64,000 bases of DNA, taken from a bacterium (GTDB lineage: Bacteria > Bacteroidota > Ignavibacteria > Kapaibacteriales > UBA7675). The DNA is taken from positions 124,001 through 188,000 of the forward strand of contig JAUIKM010000006.1 in the NCBI GenBank assembly GCA_030430495.1. The letters run 5' to 3'. How positions within the stretch are numbered: position 1 is the first letter of the stretch; each line of letters opens with the position of its first letter. The notes beneath the pieces are model-generated. The model ran no database searches and was not told the origin of the DNA. It saw nothing but the letters and a program-made list of their open reading frames with translations. Both the position numbers and the translations under genes were made by a program. Shown here piece by piece: positions 63,024-64,000 of this stretch.

Positions 63024-64000
63024 TCAGATGCGGTTTTCAAGGATGCGCACCAGCGCGTTTTGCAACACGATCAGCGGGTCTTCCGGTGTCGATTTCAGGC
63101 GCATCTCCGCCTCCGCCAGGGCGCGCAGCGCGTTCTCCACGCTCGCCGGCGGAAAGACGTTCAGCGCGTCCAGGTAGTCCGGCACAAAAAAGGGACTGAT
63201 GCCCACCGCGCCCGCCAGCTGGTATTTGTCGCGGCTCAGGCGTTGAGCGTCGCCCAGCTTCCACAGAATTGTAAAGTAGCGCGCCAGCATCGTGATGATC
63301 ATCAGCTCCTGCCGCGCCATCGTGACCATGCGTTCCATGATGCGCAGCGCCGCCACGGCGTCGCCGCGGCCGATGGCTTTTTGCAGCTCAAACACGTTCC
63401 AGGTTTTGGACGCGCCGGTGATGGCCGCTATGTCATCGCGCGTGATCTCGCGTTTCTCGCCGACGTAGGTCAGCACTTTGTCGACTTCCGCCGCCAGGGC
63501 GCGCAGCGAGGCGCCGGTCTGGGTGAGCAGCAGCTCACAGGCTTCGGGCTCGATTTTGGCGCCGAAGGACTTGACGCGTTTGGCGACCCACGACGGCAGC
63601 TCGCGGTCGTAGGGTTTGCGGAATTCAATCCACTCGCCGTTTTCGACGATGAGATTCCAGGGGAAACGCGCGTTCTTGAGTTTTTTCTGGCCCTTGGCCT
63701 TCTGTTTGGCGTTGCGCAGCTCCGCGCTGACGCCGTTCAATGATGGCACGGAGGCCTGTAGAATGAGGAAAAGCGACTGAGGCGGACGAGCAAGAAATTT
63801 GGAAAGAGGGCTGTTTTTGTCGCTCTTTTTACCGCCGCGGCCGCCGGCAATCTTGTCGAAGTGGCGCACGCTGACCGTACGGCGCTCCGCCATCATCGGG
63901 AACGCTCCGGCGCGTTCCACCAGCTCCTCGGCGCTGACTTCATTGCCGTCCAGCACCTCAAAGTCAAACGCCGCTATTTCCGGCGTAATCAGTTTGTTGA
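63024..64000 (-). CDS. holA: DNA polymerase III delta subunit, N-terminus outside the window
   Basis: Clamp-loader delta subunit, which opens the beta clamp for loading. The frame remains open to the window edge and reads ...AAFDFEVLDGNEVSAEELVE, the segment that follows the Walker-like N-domain in HolA. Further family features are AGAFPMMAERRTVSVRHF, LTQTGASLRALAAEVDKV and the helical C-terminal collar ending ALVRILENRI. About 325 residues are visible, so only a short N-terminal part is missing. The family is degenerate in sequence but the order of blocks is convincing. Confidence 0.88.
   Translation of the reverse strand, partial: NKLITPEIAAFDFEVLDGNEVSAEELVERAGAFPMMAERRTVSVRHFDKIAGGRGGKKSDKNSPLSKFLARPPQSLFLILQASVPSLNGVSAELRNAKQKAKGQKKLKNARFPWNLIVENGEWIEFRKPYDRELPSWVAKRVKSFGAKIEPEACELLLTQTGASLRALAAEVDKVLTYVGEKREITRDDIAAITGASKTWNVFELQKAIGRGDAVAALRIMERMVTMARQELMIITMLARYFTILWKLGDAQRLSRDKYQLAGAVGISPFFVPDYLDALNVFPPASVENALRALAEAEMRLKSTPEDPLIVLQNALVRILENRI

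Overview
The window looks like a chromosomal segment of a fairly GC-rich, Gram-negative bacterium of the Bacteroidota/Chlorobiota (FCB) group. Evidence: type IX secretion system (T9SS) proteins (PorU-, PorV- and PorZ-like), several secreted proteins with T9SS-type or FlgD-like C-terminal sorting domains, Omp28-like proteins, a DUF6029-like outer-membrane barrel, a GWxTD-like protein, a LolD-like ATPase and a DUF4920 lipoprotein. Unlike many Bacteroidota, quite a few genes have a good Shine-Dalgarno sequence. A Kapabacteria-, Ignavibacteria- or Rhodothermia-like lineage would fit, but no species can be named from the sequence. No phage, transposase, integrase or CRISPR array was seen.

Layout. 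1-7.1 kb: GWxTD-like protein (cut by the window edge), rimO, a small membrane protein with hslV-hslU, then a glycosyltransferase and a FemAB-like acyltransferase. 7.3-17 kb: a coiled-coil protein coupled to a large secreted protein, an orphan OmpR-type regulator, a SpoU-type methyltransferase, a MazG-like protein, rpmG, folP, a GAF-GAF-SpoIIE phosphatase and a flavin reductase-like protein. 17.2-23.8 kb: a signalling block with a CheY-like receiver, a CHASE-PAS histidine kinase whose catalytic motifs are lost, a DUF4920 lipoprotein, a membrane GAF-SpoIIE phosphatase, a STAS antagonist and an RsbW-like kinase. 24.6-27.9 kb (minus strand): infC-rpmI-rplT-pheS-lolD. 28.1-41.2 kb: a cell-surface/T9SS region with a T9SS cargo, a TlpA-like thioredoxin, an outer-membrane barrel, two Omp28-type proteins, PorU and PorV. 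41.6-49 kb: two tandem PH-domain membrane proteins, an ABC exporter, class I aldolase, an endonuclease/exonuclease/phosphatase-fold protein, a TPR-hydrolase and a small secreted protein. 49-59.5 kb: a duplicated cysteine-rich T9SS cargo, D-lactate dehydrogenase, a DinB-fold protein, a cPLA2-like phospholipase, tRNA-Leu(GAG) and PorZ. 59.6-64 kb: ribH, a PHP phosphoesterase, proS and holA (cut by the window edge).

Two themes link the genes. First, the T9SS attachment machinery (PorU sortase, PorV shuttle, PorZ) lies in the same window as several likely cargo proteins. Second, a partner-switching network (two SpoIIE-type phosphatases, STAS antagonist, RsbW-like kinase) sits beside a sensor kinase that looks catalytically dead, with no sigma factor nearby. 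Intergenic regions carry a recurring terminator-like hairpin repeat whose stem covaries between copies and whose tail beyond the T-tract is conserved. There is also one potential pseudoknot RNA and a strand-biased octamer.
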